Shown in pieces: positions 1 to 7,863 of a stretch of DNA of 44,558 bases. The stretch's first letter is position 1; every line of letters starts with the position of its first letter. A model generated the notes under the pieces. That model made no database searches and was not told the origin of the DNA. It saw only the letters and a program-made list of their open reading frames with translations. Source of the DNA: an uncultured Bacteroidales bacterium. GTDB lineage: Bacteria; Bacteroidota; Bacteroidia; Bacteroidales; Paludibacteraceae. Position numbers and translations under genes: made by a program. The DNA is taken from assembly GCA_902798015.1 (NCBI GenBank), contig CADBVL010000004.1:1-44558 (forward strand), in the 5' to 3' direction.

Positions 1-414
1 CGCTGCCTCATCACCACGCCCGACGGACCGTTGACGCTGAGCGTGCCGGTAAAGAAAGTAGAGCATAAACAACTGACACGCGACATCGAGATCAGCTACC
101 AGAGTCATTGGCAACACCAGCACTGGATCAGTCTCGTATCGGCTTACAAGCACACACCGTTCTTTGACTACTACGCAGAGTTCTTTCGGCCGTTCTACGA
201 ACGCGAGACACGGTTCTTATGGGACTTCAACAGTGCGCTGCACGAGACGATCATGCAACTGCTGCTTAACAGTCCGAAACACATTGACGGTTTTGCATAC
301 CGACCCACGGACAACTGGCGAGGCGAAGCATTGAATCATTATTTCGGAGACGGAAAAAGTATATTAGATACATTGTTTGAATACGGCAATGAGACAAGAT
401 ATCAATTGGGGTAA
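1..414 (+). CDS. WbqC-like family protein (3' part)
   Basis: The reading frame is open from base 1, so the gene starts before the window and only its C-terminal 137 residues are visible. The visible part resembles the WbqC-like family: aromatic-rich stretches such as HWQHQHWISLVSAYKHTPFF and YYAEFFRPFYER are typical of its helical core. Family members sit in surface-glycan loci and are thought to act on nucleotide-sugar substrates, but the reaction is not settled. The 3' end overlaps the next gene by 26 nt, so the two are probably co-transcribed and translationally coupled. Assignment rests on pattern recognition of a partial protein. Confidence 0.7.
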   Translation, partial: RCLITTPDGPLTLSVPVKKVEHKQLTRDIEISYQSHWQHQHWISLVSAYKHTPFFDYYAEFFRPFYERETRFLWDFNSALHETIMQLLLNSPKHIDGFAYRPTDNWRGEALNHYFGDGKSILDTLFEYGNETRYQLG

Positions 415-1405
415 ATTGGGATTTCATTACACCGAGCCGGACTATATCGTTCGGGCGGCGTATCATGACGGCGCATGGGAAGAACCCTACGCTACGCAGG
501 ACAAGTACCTGCATTTGCATGTATCGGCGACTTGTCTGCAATACGGACAAGAGGCTTTTGAGGGCTTGAAGGCTTTTCGCGGAGTGGATGACAAGATTCG
601 CATCTTCCGCTGGCGTGAGAATGCCAAGCGCATGGCGAAGAGCGCCGAAGGATTGTTCATGGCACCGGTGCCTGAAGAACTATTCGGCAAAGCAATCCGT
701 CTGGCGTTGGAGAAGAACCTTGAGTTAGTGCCCCCTTACGGGACGGGTGCAACGCTGTATTTCCGGCCCTTGTTGATCGGTACCACACCGCGCTTGGGCG
801 TAGGTCCGGGACGGGACTTCGAGTTCATCGTCATCCCCTCGCCTATCGGTCCTTATTACCCGGGCAAGTTCCATTGTACGACCTTCCTCGTGAACCGCTA
901 CGTGGACAGAGCCGCGCCTTACGGTACCGGACAATTCAAGGTAGGCGGCAACTACGCGTCATCTTTCCGCGCCACCGAAGCGGCACACATGATGGGTTGC
1001 GATTGTCTCTTCCTCGATGCCAAGCAGCATAAGTTCATCGACGAGTGTTCGGCCGCAAACTTCATCGGCATAAAGGGTAATGAATATCTGACACCGCGCT
1101 CCACAGCCATCTTGCCGTCCATCACGAACGACAGCCTGATGACGCTGGCCCGTGAGATGGGCATGAAAGTGACGCGCAGACGGATACCACTGGAGGAACT
1201 GGCGCAGATGAGCGAAGCCGCAGCGTGCGGTACAGCCTGCGTGATATCACCGATCGACAAAGTGGTGGACACCGAGAAAAACAACGTGTACACTTTCGGT
1301 GACGAACCGGGGCCGGTTCTGAGCCGACTCTACCACGCGCTGAAGGATATCCAGTATGGACGCGCAGAGGACAAGCACGGATGGACGGAGGTATTTGAGA
1401 TTTGA
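389..1405 (+). CDS. ilvE: Branched-chain amino acid aminotransferase
   Basis: A 338-residue PLP-dependent class IV aminotransferase that interconverts branched-chain amino acids and their 2-oxo acids. The PLP lysine is about residue 184 in GQFKVGGNYASS, and the family's glutamate region is ECSAANFIGI. The substrate-side motif YGQEAFEGLKAFRG is intact and the length is normal. I take the ATG at 389 (protein MRQDINWGKLGF...), because the upstream TTG at 377 adds only four residues not seen in relatives. The first 26 nt lie inside the upstream WbqC-like gene. The stop codon lies inside a 7-bp tandem repeat. Confidence 0.95.
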   Translation: MRQDINWGKLGFHYTEPDYIVRAAYHDGAWEEPYATQDKYLHLHVSATCLQYGQEAFEGLKAFRGVDDKIRIFRWRENAKRMAKSAEGLFMAPVPEELFGKAIRLALEKNLELVPPYGTGATLYFRPLLIGTTPRLGVGPGRDFEFIVIPSPIGPYYPGKFHCTTFLVNRYVDRAAPYGTGQFKVGGNYASSFRATEAAHMMGCDCLFLDAKQHKFIDECSAANFIGIKGNEYLTPRSTAILPSITNDSLMTLAREMGMKVTRRRIPLEELAQMSEAAACGTACVISPIDKVVDTEKNNVYTFGDEPGPVLSRLYHALKDIQYGRAEDKHGWTEVFEI

Positions 1406-1430
1406 GATTTGAAAATTGAAAATTTTAAAA
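1394..1430 (+). repeat. 7-bp AT-rich tandem repeat over the ilvE stop codon
   Basis: Successive units TTTGAGA, TTTGAGA, TTTGAAA and ATTGAAA are followed by ATTTTAAAA. The array begins inside the last codons of ilvE, contains its TGA stop, and ends 10 nt before the start of the transporter gene. One of several short-period arrays at gene borders in this window. Confidence 0.7.
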
Positions 1431-1439
1431 TTATAGTTT

Positions 1440-2966
1440 ATGTTTAAAAATCAACCAAAAGGATTATTCGCGCTCGCATTGGCGAACACCGGCGAGCGTT
1501 TTGGCTACTACACGATGTTAGCCGTCTTTGCGTTATTCCTGCGTGCGAACTTCGGTCTGTCCGCAGATGCCGCAAGTCGTATCTATGCCGGTTTTCTGGC
1601 ATGTGTGTATTTCTTACCGCTGATCGGCGGTTGGATAGCAGACAAGATCGGTTACGGTAAATGTGTGACCATCGGTATTTTTGTCATGTTCCTCGGCTAC
1701 ATCTGTTTGGCGATCCCATTGGGAGGCGGCAGTTTTGCCATGGGCATTATGCTCCTCGCGTTATTGCTCATCTCTTTCGGTACAGGTCTGTTCAAAGGAA
1801 ACCTGCAAGTAATGGTAGGTAACTTATACGATGACCCGAAATATGCCGACCGCCGCGACGCGGCCTTCTCGCTGTTCTACATGGCGATTAACATCGGTGC
1901 GATGTTCGCTCCTACTGCTGCCGTGAAGATCATGGCTTGGGCACAGGAGAGTCTGGGTTATAACGTCAACGACAGTTACCACTTCGCCTTTATGGTAGCA
2001 TGCGCATCGCTGGTATTAAGTATCGCGATCTATTATGCATGCCGTCCTTGGTTCAAGCATGTGGAGAACACCGTTAAACAGGCCGCTCAGAGTGGTAATG
2101 CGCCGGTGGAGGAACTGACACCGGAACAGACGAAGAAACGTATTGTTGCTTTGTGTCTGGTGTTCACCGTTGTTCTCTTCTTCTGGATGGCGTTCCACCA
2201 GAACGGATTGACACTGACTTTCTTCGCTGATGAGTTTGTGAACCCCGTAGTTACCGGTGCACAGACGCTGGCCTTCAACATCTGGAACCTCGTGGCAGTG
2301 GCTGTATTGGTGTATGCTCTCTTCGGTATTTTCGGTGACGGTTCCAAGAAAGCCAAACTGATCTGGGGATGCGTAGGCAGTGCCGTAACAGCATTCCTTG
2401 TATTCCAATATTTCCACCATCCTGCAGAGTTGGGCATCGCTGCTCCTATCTTCCAGCAGTTCAACCCCTTCTATGTAGTAGCCCTGACGCCGGTGAGCAT
2501 GGCTATCTTCGGTGCGTTGGCGAAGAAAGGCAAAGAACCCTCTGCGCCGCGTAAGATTGCGTATGGTATGGTAGTAGCAGCAGCGGCATATGTACTGATG
2601 GCTGTTTGCTCTATCGGCCTGTTGACTCCGGCACAACAAGAGTTAGCCCGCGTGAGCGGTGACGCTACGTTCGTGAACGCAAACGTTCTGATCTACACGT
2701 ATCTGATTCTCACATTCGGCGAGTTACTGCTCAGCCCGATGGGTATTTCGTTTGTCAGCAAAGTGGCACCTCCTAAATATAAAGGAATGATGATGGGTGG
2801 TTGGTTCGTAGCAACCGCTATCGGTAACTACCTCGTTCGTATCGGCGGTAAACTCTGGGGCGATATACCTTTGTGGATCGTATGGAGTGTCTTCGTAGGC
2901 GTTTGCCTCATCGCCGCAATCTTTATGTTTGCCATCATGAAGAAACTGGAAGAAGCAACAAAATAA
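1440..2966 (+). CDS. POT/PTR-family proton-dependent peptide transporter
   Basis: A 508-residue inner-membrane protein with about 12-14 hydrophobic segments. The N-terminus carries the POT signature region, NTGERFGYYTM at residues 16-26. The family uses proton-coupled uptake of di- and tripeptides. The canonical ExxER of TM1 reads N16-x-x-E19-R20 here, so the first acidic residue is Asn. This form is, to my knowledge, common in the Bacteroides branch, so it may mark a subfamily with altered proton coupling. A second typical block (GNLQVMVGNLYDDPKYADRR) follows at about residue 120. The next gene begins 1 nt after the stop, implying coupling. Confidence 0.9.
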   Translation: MFKNQPKGLFALALANTGERFGYYTMLAVFALFLRANFGLSADAASRIYAGFLACVYFLPLIGGWIADKIGYGKCVTIGIFVMFLGYICLAIPLGGGSFAMGIMLLALLLISFGTGLFKGNLQVMVGNLYDDPKYADRRDAAFSLFYMAINIGAMFAPTAAVKIMAWAQESLGYNVNDSYHFAFMVACASLVLSIAIYYACRPWFKHVENTVKQAAQSGNAPVEELTPEQTKKRIVALCLVFTVVLFFWMAFHQNGLTLTFFADEFVNPVVTGAQTLAFNIWNLVAVAVLVYALFGIFGDGSKKAKLIWGCVGSAVTAFLVFQYFHHPAELGIAAPIFQQFNPFYVVALTPVSMAIFGALAKKGKEPSAPRKIAYGMVVAAAAYVLMAVCSIGLLTPAQQELARVSGDATFVNANVLIYTYLILTFGELLLSPMGISFVSKVAPPKYKGMMMGGWFVATAIGNYLVRIGGKLWGDIPLWIVWSVFVGVCLIAAIFMFAIMKKLEEATK

Positions 2967-2967
2967 C

Positions 2968-3501
2968 ATGGAAGAATTAATAAAATATTTTGAATCGCTC
3001 GAGGAACGCATCGCTACGTTGGAAGCCCAACTGGCGACCCTCGAAGCAGAGATGGACGAGCTCCAGAGCCGTCCTGCGCCCGAACCACAAGTGGTGGAGA
3101 AGGAAGTGATCAAGGAAGTAGTTGTAGAAAAACCTGTGGAGGTAATCAAAGAAGTGGTTGTAGAGAAGCCGGTTGTTGTTGCAGCGCCTATTGTGGAGCC
3201 GGAGCCTGCACCCGTAAAAGAAGGGCCGCAGCCGGTGAAGGAGGAGACCGTTTCTCCGAAGGCTGCCGTATATGGCAAGGCCGTAGAGGATATCCGTCAG
3301 GCGATCTCGTTGGGTGACCGTTTCCTGTATCAACGCGAACTCTTTGATCAGAACGCCGAACTGATGCAGCGCACCCTCACCGAACTCAATGAGTTGGGTT
3401 CATTCGATGAGGCGGTCGCACACATCAACCGTTTCGGATGGGACACCGAGAGCAGTACTTACCAGCAGTTTATCGTCACTTTACATAGACGTTTCGGATA
3501 A
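2968..3501 (+). CDS. Coiled-coil protein with VVxEKPV repeats, conserved C-terminal domain
   Basis: A 177-residue cytoplasmic protein with no signal peptide. Residues 1-35 are heptad-rich (LEERIATLEAQLATLEAEMDE) and predict a coiled coil. Residues 48-80 are a low-complexity linker in which KEVVVEKPVEVI is repeated about twice. The C-terminal ~75 residues form a compact helical domain (DRFLYQRELFDQNAELMQRT ... AHINRFGWDTESSTYQ). I recall this domain in Bacteroidales proteins but cannot name it. The gene lies 1 nt after the transporter and its TAATG end overlaps rsmI, so it belongs to the same transcript. Function unknown. Confidence 0.75.
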   Translation: MEELIKYFESLEERIATLEAQLATLEAEMDELQSRPAPEPQVVEKEVIKEVVVEKPVEVIKEVVVEKPVVVAAPIVEPEPAPVKEGPQPVKEETVSPKAAVYGKAVEDIRQAISLGDRFLYQRELFDQNAELMQRTLTELNELGSFDEAVAHINRFGWDTESSTYQQFIVTLHRRFG

Positions 3502-4166
3502 TGCTTTATATCGTTCCGACACCGGTAGGCAATTTGCAGGACATGACCTTCCGCGCCATTGAGGTACTGAAGTCCGTTGATCTTATCCTGGCAGAAGACA
3601 CCCGCACCAGCGGTGTGTTGCTGCAGCATTATGATATTCACACGCCGCTCAAGAGCCATCATAAGTTCAACGAGCACGAGACAAGTGCCGATATCGTGGA
3701 GCGTCTGAAAGCAGGCGCCAACATCGCCTTGATCTCCGATGCCGGTACCCCGGCTATCAGTGATCCCGGTTTCTTCTTGGTGCGCGCAGCCTCCGAAGCG
3801 GATGTTGAGATCCAGTGTCTGCCCGGCGCGACCGCTTTTGTGCCTGCTTTGGTGGACAGCGGACTGCCGAACAACCATTTCTATTTTGAAGGCTTCCTGC
3901 CGCAGAAGAAAGGCCGGCAGACACGCTTGCAGTACCTGGCTCAACTGGACGAGACATTCATCGTCTATGAGTCCCCCTTCCGCTTGGTAAAGACCCTTGA
4001 GCAGTTAGCTGCCGTTTGTAACAAAGAACGCAAAGCCAGCGTGACGCGAGAGATCAGCAAGGTGCATGAAGAAACGATACGCGGCACGCTCGCCGAACTG
4101 ATCAGTCATTTCAAAACCACCCCGCCGAAGGGCGAGATAGTAATCTGTGTTGCAGGCAATGAGTGA
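3501..4166 (+). CDS. rsmI: 16S rRNA (cytidine1402-2'-O)-methyltransferase
   Basis: A 221-residue tetrapyrrole-methylase fold enzyme using S-adenosylmethionine for 2'-O-methylation of C1402 in the ribosomal P site. Recognisable blocks are the N-terminal LYIVPTPVGNLQDMTFRA, the ILAEDTRTSGVLLQHY segment, the SAM-site loop LISDAGTPAISDPGF, and LPGATAFVPALVDSGLP. It is shorter than the roughly 286-residue E. coli protein because the small extra C-terminal domain is absent, as is usual for this phylum. The start overlaps the upstream stop (TAATG) and the end overlaps the next gene. Confidence 0.95.
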   Translation: MLYIVPTPVGNLQDMTFRAIEVLKSVDLILAEDTRTSGVLLQHYDIHTPLKSHHKFNEHETSADIVERLKAGANIALISDAGTPAISDPGFFLVRAASEADVEIQCLPGATAFVPALVDSGLPNNHFYFEGFLPQKKGRQTRLQYLAQLDETFIVYESPFRLVKTLEQLAAVCNKERKASVTREISKVHEETIRGTLAELISHFKTTPPKGEIVICVAGNE

Positions 4167-5619
4167 GATGAAATCCTTGGCGAAGGACACCGCCATCTAC
4201 GGACTGAGTTCGATAATAGGTAAGTTCCTCAACTACCTGTTGGTCCCGTTGTACACGTACGCTTTAGCGCGCACTGCTGACTATGGTATCGTAACGAACA
4301 TCTATGCGTGGACGGCACTACTGCTTGTGCTTCTTACATACGGCATGGAGACAGGTTTCTTCCGGTTTGCGAACCGCGAAGACTACAATGCCCGAACGGT
4401 CTATAAGACTGCCTATGTGACACTGCTCATCAGTAGTGCGCTGTTTACGATGCTCGTCATCATTTTCCATCAACCGATTGCGAACGTGTTGGGATATCCT
4501 GACCACGCGGAGTTTGTGGAGATGATGTTTGCCACAGTCGCCATTGATGCCTTTGCATGTATTCCTTTCGCCTACCTACGTTACCAGAAAAGACCGATTG
4601 TTTTTGCGGCACTCAAACTGCTGTTTGTGTTGCTCAACATCGGGTTTAACATTCTCTTTCTGGTAATACTTGGCAAGAACGATGTTTTCTATGTCTTCCT
4701 CAGCAATATTCTGGCGACTGCCATCCAGACGCTGTGCCTGCTGCCGATGACGATGCCTAAAGGCGGATGTTTTGACGTGAAAGTACTTCGCGCGATGCTC
4801 CGTTACTCCCTGCCGTTGTTGGTGTTAGGCGTAGCGGGTATTATGAACCAGACGCTGGACCGCATCCTCTTCCCGTACCTCTATAACGGAGCAGACGCTC
4901 AAGCGCAATTGGGCATCTACGGCGCATGTTTCAAGGTCGCGATGGTGATGATGATGTTCACGCAGGCGTTCCGTTATGCCTATGAACCTTTTGTGTTCGC
5001 CAAGCATAAGGACCGGCACTCCGTAGAAGCATATGCCGATGCGATGAAGTATTATATCATCTTCTCGTACCTTATCCTGCTGGGCGTGATCTTCTATCTG
5101 GATATCTTCCGTTATATCATCTCCAGCGCTTATTGGGAGGGACTGAAGATTGTGCCGGTAGTGTTGTGGACGTACGTCTTCCAAGGCATCTATTTCAATC
5201 TCAGTTTCTGGTATAAGTTGACGGACGAAACCAAATGGGGTGCGTATTTCTCTTTAATCGGTTTAATGATCACTCTGATCTTGCAGATCATAGGTGTACC
5301 GCTTATCGGGTACTGGGCAAGTTGCGGAAGCAGCCTTGTATGCTATTTTGTGATCATGCTGCTGTCCTTCCTCATCGGTCAAAAGAAAGCGCCTATCCCT
5401 TACGATTTGAAATGCATCGGTCAATATACGGCGCTGACGATTGGTCTGCTGGCTGTCTATTATGCTTTGCGCCTATATTATATCCATAATATGTGGCTGA
5501 TGATGGCAGTCGGCACTGTGCTTATTGCCATTTATCTGTTAATTTTAACCCGTAAAGATTTTCCCTTACAAAATGTTCTCAGGAATCGTAGAAACAATGG
5601 CTCAGGTCGTCAGGATTGA
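4159..5619 (+). CDS. MOP-superfamily polysaccharide flippase (Wzx-like)
   Basis: A 486-residue inner-membrane protein with about 14 predicted TM segments, starting MSEMKSLAKDTAIYGLSSII. This opening is characteristic of Bacteroidales polysaccharide/O-antigen flippases that move undecaprenyl-linked oligosaccharides across the inner membrane. The N-terminal LVPLYTYALARTADYGIVTN is typical of polysaccharide-synthesis Wzx proteins. Possible starts are ATG 4159 (8-nt overlap with rsmI) and ATG 4168 just after the rsmI stop; an upstream GTG at 4147 looks unlikely. The 3' end overlaps ribE by 47 nt. It is not next to glycosyltransferase genes here, so its substrate cannot be inferred from context. 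Confidence 0.85.
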   Translation: MSEMKSLAKDTAIYGLSSIIGKFLNYLLVPLYTYALARTADYGIVTNIYAWTALLLVLLTYGMETGFFRFANREDYNARTVYKTAYVTLLISSALFTMLVIIFHQPIANVLGYPDHAEFVEMMFATVAIDAFACIPFAYLRYQKRPIVFAALKLLFVLLNIGFNILFLVILGKNDVFYVFLSNILATAIQTLCLLPMTMPKGGCFDVKVLRAMLRYSLPLLVLGVAGIMNQTLDRILFPYLYNGADAQAQLGIYGACFKVAMVMMMFTQAFRYAYEPFVFAKHKDRHSVEAYADAMKYYIIFSYLILLGVIFYLDIFRYIISSAYWEGLKIVPVVLWTYVFQGIYFNLSFWYKLTDETKWGAYFSLIGLMITLILQIIGVPLIGYWASCGSSLVCYFVIMLLSFLIGQKKAPIPYDLKCIGQYTALTIGLLAVYYALRLYYIHNMWLMMAVGTVLIAIYLLILTRKDFPLQNVLRNRRNNGSGRQD

Positions 5620-6199
5620 GACCGAGCAGACAAATAAACATTTTACTTTGCACAACCCCTTCGGGGAACCGCTGAGCATCGATCAGTCGATCGCCCATAA
5701 CGGCGTGTGCCTGACGGTAGTGAAGATCGAAGGAGATCTGTACACCGTGACGGCGATGCAAGAGACCTTGCGTCTGACGAACCTTGACCTGCTGAAGGTC
5801 GGAGACTTCGTAAATGTAGAGCGCTCCATGCTGATGGGCAACCGTTTGGACGGACACATCGTGCAAGGTCATGTCGATCAGGTAGCGCGTTGTATCGAGG
5901 CCAAAGAGACCGACGGCAGTTGGTACTACCGCTTCGAATACAACAGCAACCGAGAGATGATTGAACGCGGCTATTTCTGTGTGGACAAAGGTTCGGTAAG
6001 CATCAACGGCGTGAGTCTGACGGTGTGCGAACCCGATGTAAAGGGCGACAAAGGTTATGTATCCGTGTGCATCATCCCTTACACGCACGAAAACACCAAT
6101 TTCAAATATATAGAGGTAGGAACCGTTGTGAACCTCGAATTCGACATCCTCGGCAAATACCTCTCGCGTTATGCAGCAATATTAAACAAACAACAATAA
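5573..6199 (+). CDS. ribE: Riboflavin synthase, alpha subunit type
   Basis: A 208-residue enzyme catalysing dismutation of two 6,7-dimethyl-8-ribityllumazines to riboflavin, the last step of vitamin B2 synthesis. It starts with the hallmark MFSGIVE. Two tandem lumazine-binding barrels are visible: residues 1 to about 95 with [11 protein letters not shown], and about 96 to 200 with [10 protein letters not shown] and [11 protein letters not shown]. The start is fixed by the conserved MFSGIVE, which makes the gene overlap the flippase by 47 nt in another frame. No FMN riboswitch is possible here because there is no leader. A poly-AT stretch separates it from the FKBP gene. Confidence 0.95.
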   Translation: MFSGIVETMAQVVRIETEQTNKHFTLHNPFGEPLSIDQSIAHNGVCLTVVKIEGDLYTVTAMQETLRLTNLDLLKVGDFVNVERSMLMGNRLDGHIVQGHVDQVARCIEAKETDGSWYYRFEYNSNREMIERGYFCVDKGSVSINGVSLTVCEPDVKGDKGYVSVCIIPYTHENTNFKYIEVGTVVNLEFDILGKYLSRYAAILNKQQ

Positions 6200-6201
6200 T
6201 T

Positions 6202-6723
6202 ATGGCAAAAGACAGTTTATCTTTTCAATTGGGTATTTCCATTGCGCAGTATTTGATGCAATATGGAGAGAAAGAACTCAATTACGATGAGTTCAAACAG
6301 GGCATCGAATATGTGATGAAGATGTCCGGTGAAGCAAAGGCCGCCGGCGAGCAATTCCTTGCGGAGAATGCAAAACGCGAAGGTGTAAAAACCACCGCCA
6401 GCGGCTTGCAGTACGAAGTTTTGGAAGCCACTATCGGTCAAAAGCCGAAGGCCACCGACACCGTGCGTGTTCACTACGAGGGTACACTCATTGACGGTAC
6501 GGTTTTCGACAGCAGTTATAAGCGCGGCGAGTCCATCGCCTTCCCGCTTAACGGCGTGATTGCCGGCTGGACCGAAGGTCTGCAACTCATGTCCGTCGGC
6601 TCAAAGTACAAATTCTTCATCCCCTATCAACTGGCTTACGGCGAGCGCGGTGCAGGCGCTTCCATCCCCCCGTATGCAGCATTGATCTTCACTGTAGAAC
6701 TTTTAGGAATTGAAACAAAATAA
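6202..6723 (+). CDS. FKBP-type peptidyl-prolyl cis-trans isomerase
   Basis: A 173-residue FklB/Mip-like isomerase that accelerates prolyl isomerisation. Residues 1-60 form a short FKBP_N helical domain ([18 protein letters not shown]). The FKBP domain follows from about residue 75, with active-site landmarks [30 protein letters not shown] and [19 protein letters not shown] all present. No signal peptide or lipobox is seen, so it is probably cytoplasmic. The upstream open frame is a shadow of ribE; the ATG at 6202 matches the domain. A tandem paralogue immediately downstream is broken. Confidence 0.93.
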   Translation: MAKDSLSFQLGISIAQYLMQYGEKELNYDEFKQGIEYVMKMSGEAKAAGEQFLAENAKREGVKTTASGLQYEVLEATIGQKPKATDTVRVHYEGTLIDGTVFDSSYKRGESIAFPLNGVIAGWTEGLQLMSVGSKYKFFIPYQLAYGERGAGASIPPYAALIFTVELLGIETK

Positions 6724-6729
6724 ACAAAA

Positions 6730-7861
6730 ATGATACAAAAAATGAGAAAGATTAGTATTCTGATGCTTGCCGTTATGGCGATGATCTCCTGCGGCAACAG
6801 TTACAAAGCGCAAGATGCAACCCTTACCAACGAGACCGACTCAATCAACTATGCCGTAGGTCTGTTGAACGGTTTGCAGATTAAAATGTATTACTTGGCT
6901 AACGACAGCAGTGACGAAGCAGTGGCTGAGTTTATCGATGCTCTCGAGTCCGCTTATCTGGACAAAGAGGAGCAGCTGAGCGATATCGCACAGGCAGGCC
7001 GCCAGTTCGGTACTTCTCTCAAGTCTTTTGAGAAAACCGGTTTGGCAGAAAACGCCGCATGGACAGTGAACGAGAAATTACTCCTGCAAGGTCTGGTAAA
7101 CGGTTTGCATAACGACTCGTCTGTCATGACTCCCGATGCAGCGCAAGCTTTCTTCATGGCTGCTTATCAGCAGAAGGCAGAAGGTACGGCTGACAAAGCT
7201 ATTACCGGCAAATGTCCGTTCAAAGTAAAAACCGTTGAACTGTCGTCCTACAACGACTCGCTCAACTATGCCTTTGGTTTGCTCAACGGTTCGCAGATCA
7301 AGTTATATCTCTTGGCTGACGACGAGGACGGCAAGGACACCGAAGAGTTCATCGAGAATATCAACAAAGGTCTGAAAGAGGATGTTCGCAACCCGCAGGT
7401 CGTTGCAATGGGAAAGAACGTTGGTAAAGCCATCCGCGAGCAAGAACCTGTAGGTTTGCTTGGCATCCAAGGTCTGGAAACCAACTACGACCTCATCAAG
7501 CAAGGTTTCATCAACGGTTTGTACAACTACACCGAGCAATTCGACATGCAGTCTGCCGGTGCTTATGTAGAGGCAGCTATCTCTCGTCTGAAATACGGCG
7601 AGACCAAAGCAGAAGGCGAGAAATTCCTTCAGGAGAATGCACTCCGCGATGGAGTAAAAACGACTGCGCGGTGAGCCTATCGAGTTCCCGCTCAACGGTG
7701 TTATCAAAGGTTGGACCGAAGGTCTGCAACTCATGCCTGTTGGTTCGAAATACAAATTGTTCATCCCGTATGACTTGGGTTACGGCGAGCGCGGTGCAGG
7801 TGCATCCATCCCTCCGTATGCTACACTCATCTTCACCGTTGAACTTCTGGAGATCAAGTAA
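6730..7861 (+). pseudogene. FKBP isomerase lipoprotein paralogue disrupted by a ~125-nt deletion
   Basis: The 5' part (6730-7674) encodes a lipoprotein-like leader (MRKISILMLAVMAMISCGN) and two FKBP_N-like repeats (DSINYAVGLLNGLQIK and DSLNYAFGLLNGSQIK). It runs to [19 protein letters not shown], then hits TGA. Resuming two bases out of frame, 7670-7861 encodes [19 protein letters not shown] and [19 protein letters not shown] and ends at TAA. Aligned with the intact neighbour at 6202-6723, 41 residues of the FKBP core, including the YEG and VFDSS active-site strands, are missing. The net loss is about 125 nt. A product ending at 7674 would lack isomerase activity. An assembly collapse between tandem paralogues is possible. 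Confidence 0.85.
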
Positions 7862-7863
7862 AC

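Noticed and set aside
2016..2639. 207-codon open frame on - opposite the POT transporter
   Set aside because: Antisense shadow of a well-recognised transporter; translation is His/Arg/Gln-rich and has no family features.
3090..3190. Direct DNA repeat in the coiled-coil protein gene as a mobile or variable repeat
   Set aside because: The similarity is between codons of the KEVVVEKPV protein linker and is imperfect at DNA level; an ordinary low-complexity linker explains it.
5573..5619. 47-nt overlap of flippase and ribE as a sign of frameshift or wrong start
   Set aside because: The MFSGIVE start of riboflavin synthase is strongly conserved and the flippase tail is in a plausible frame; a true overlap is the simplest reading.
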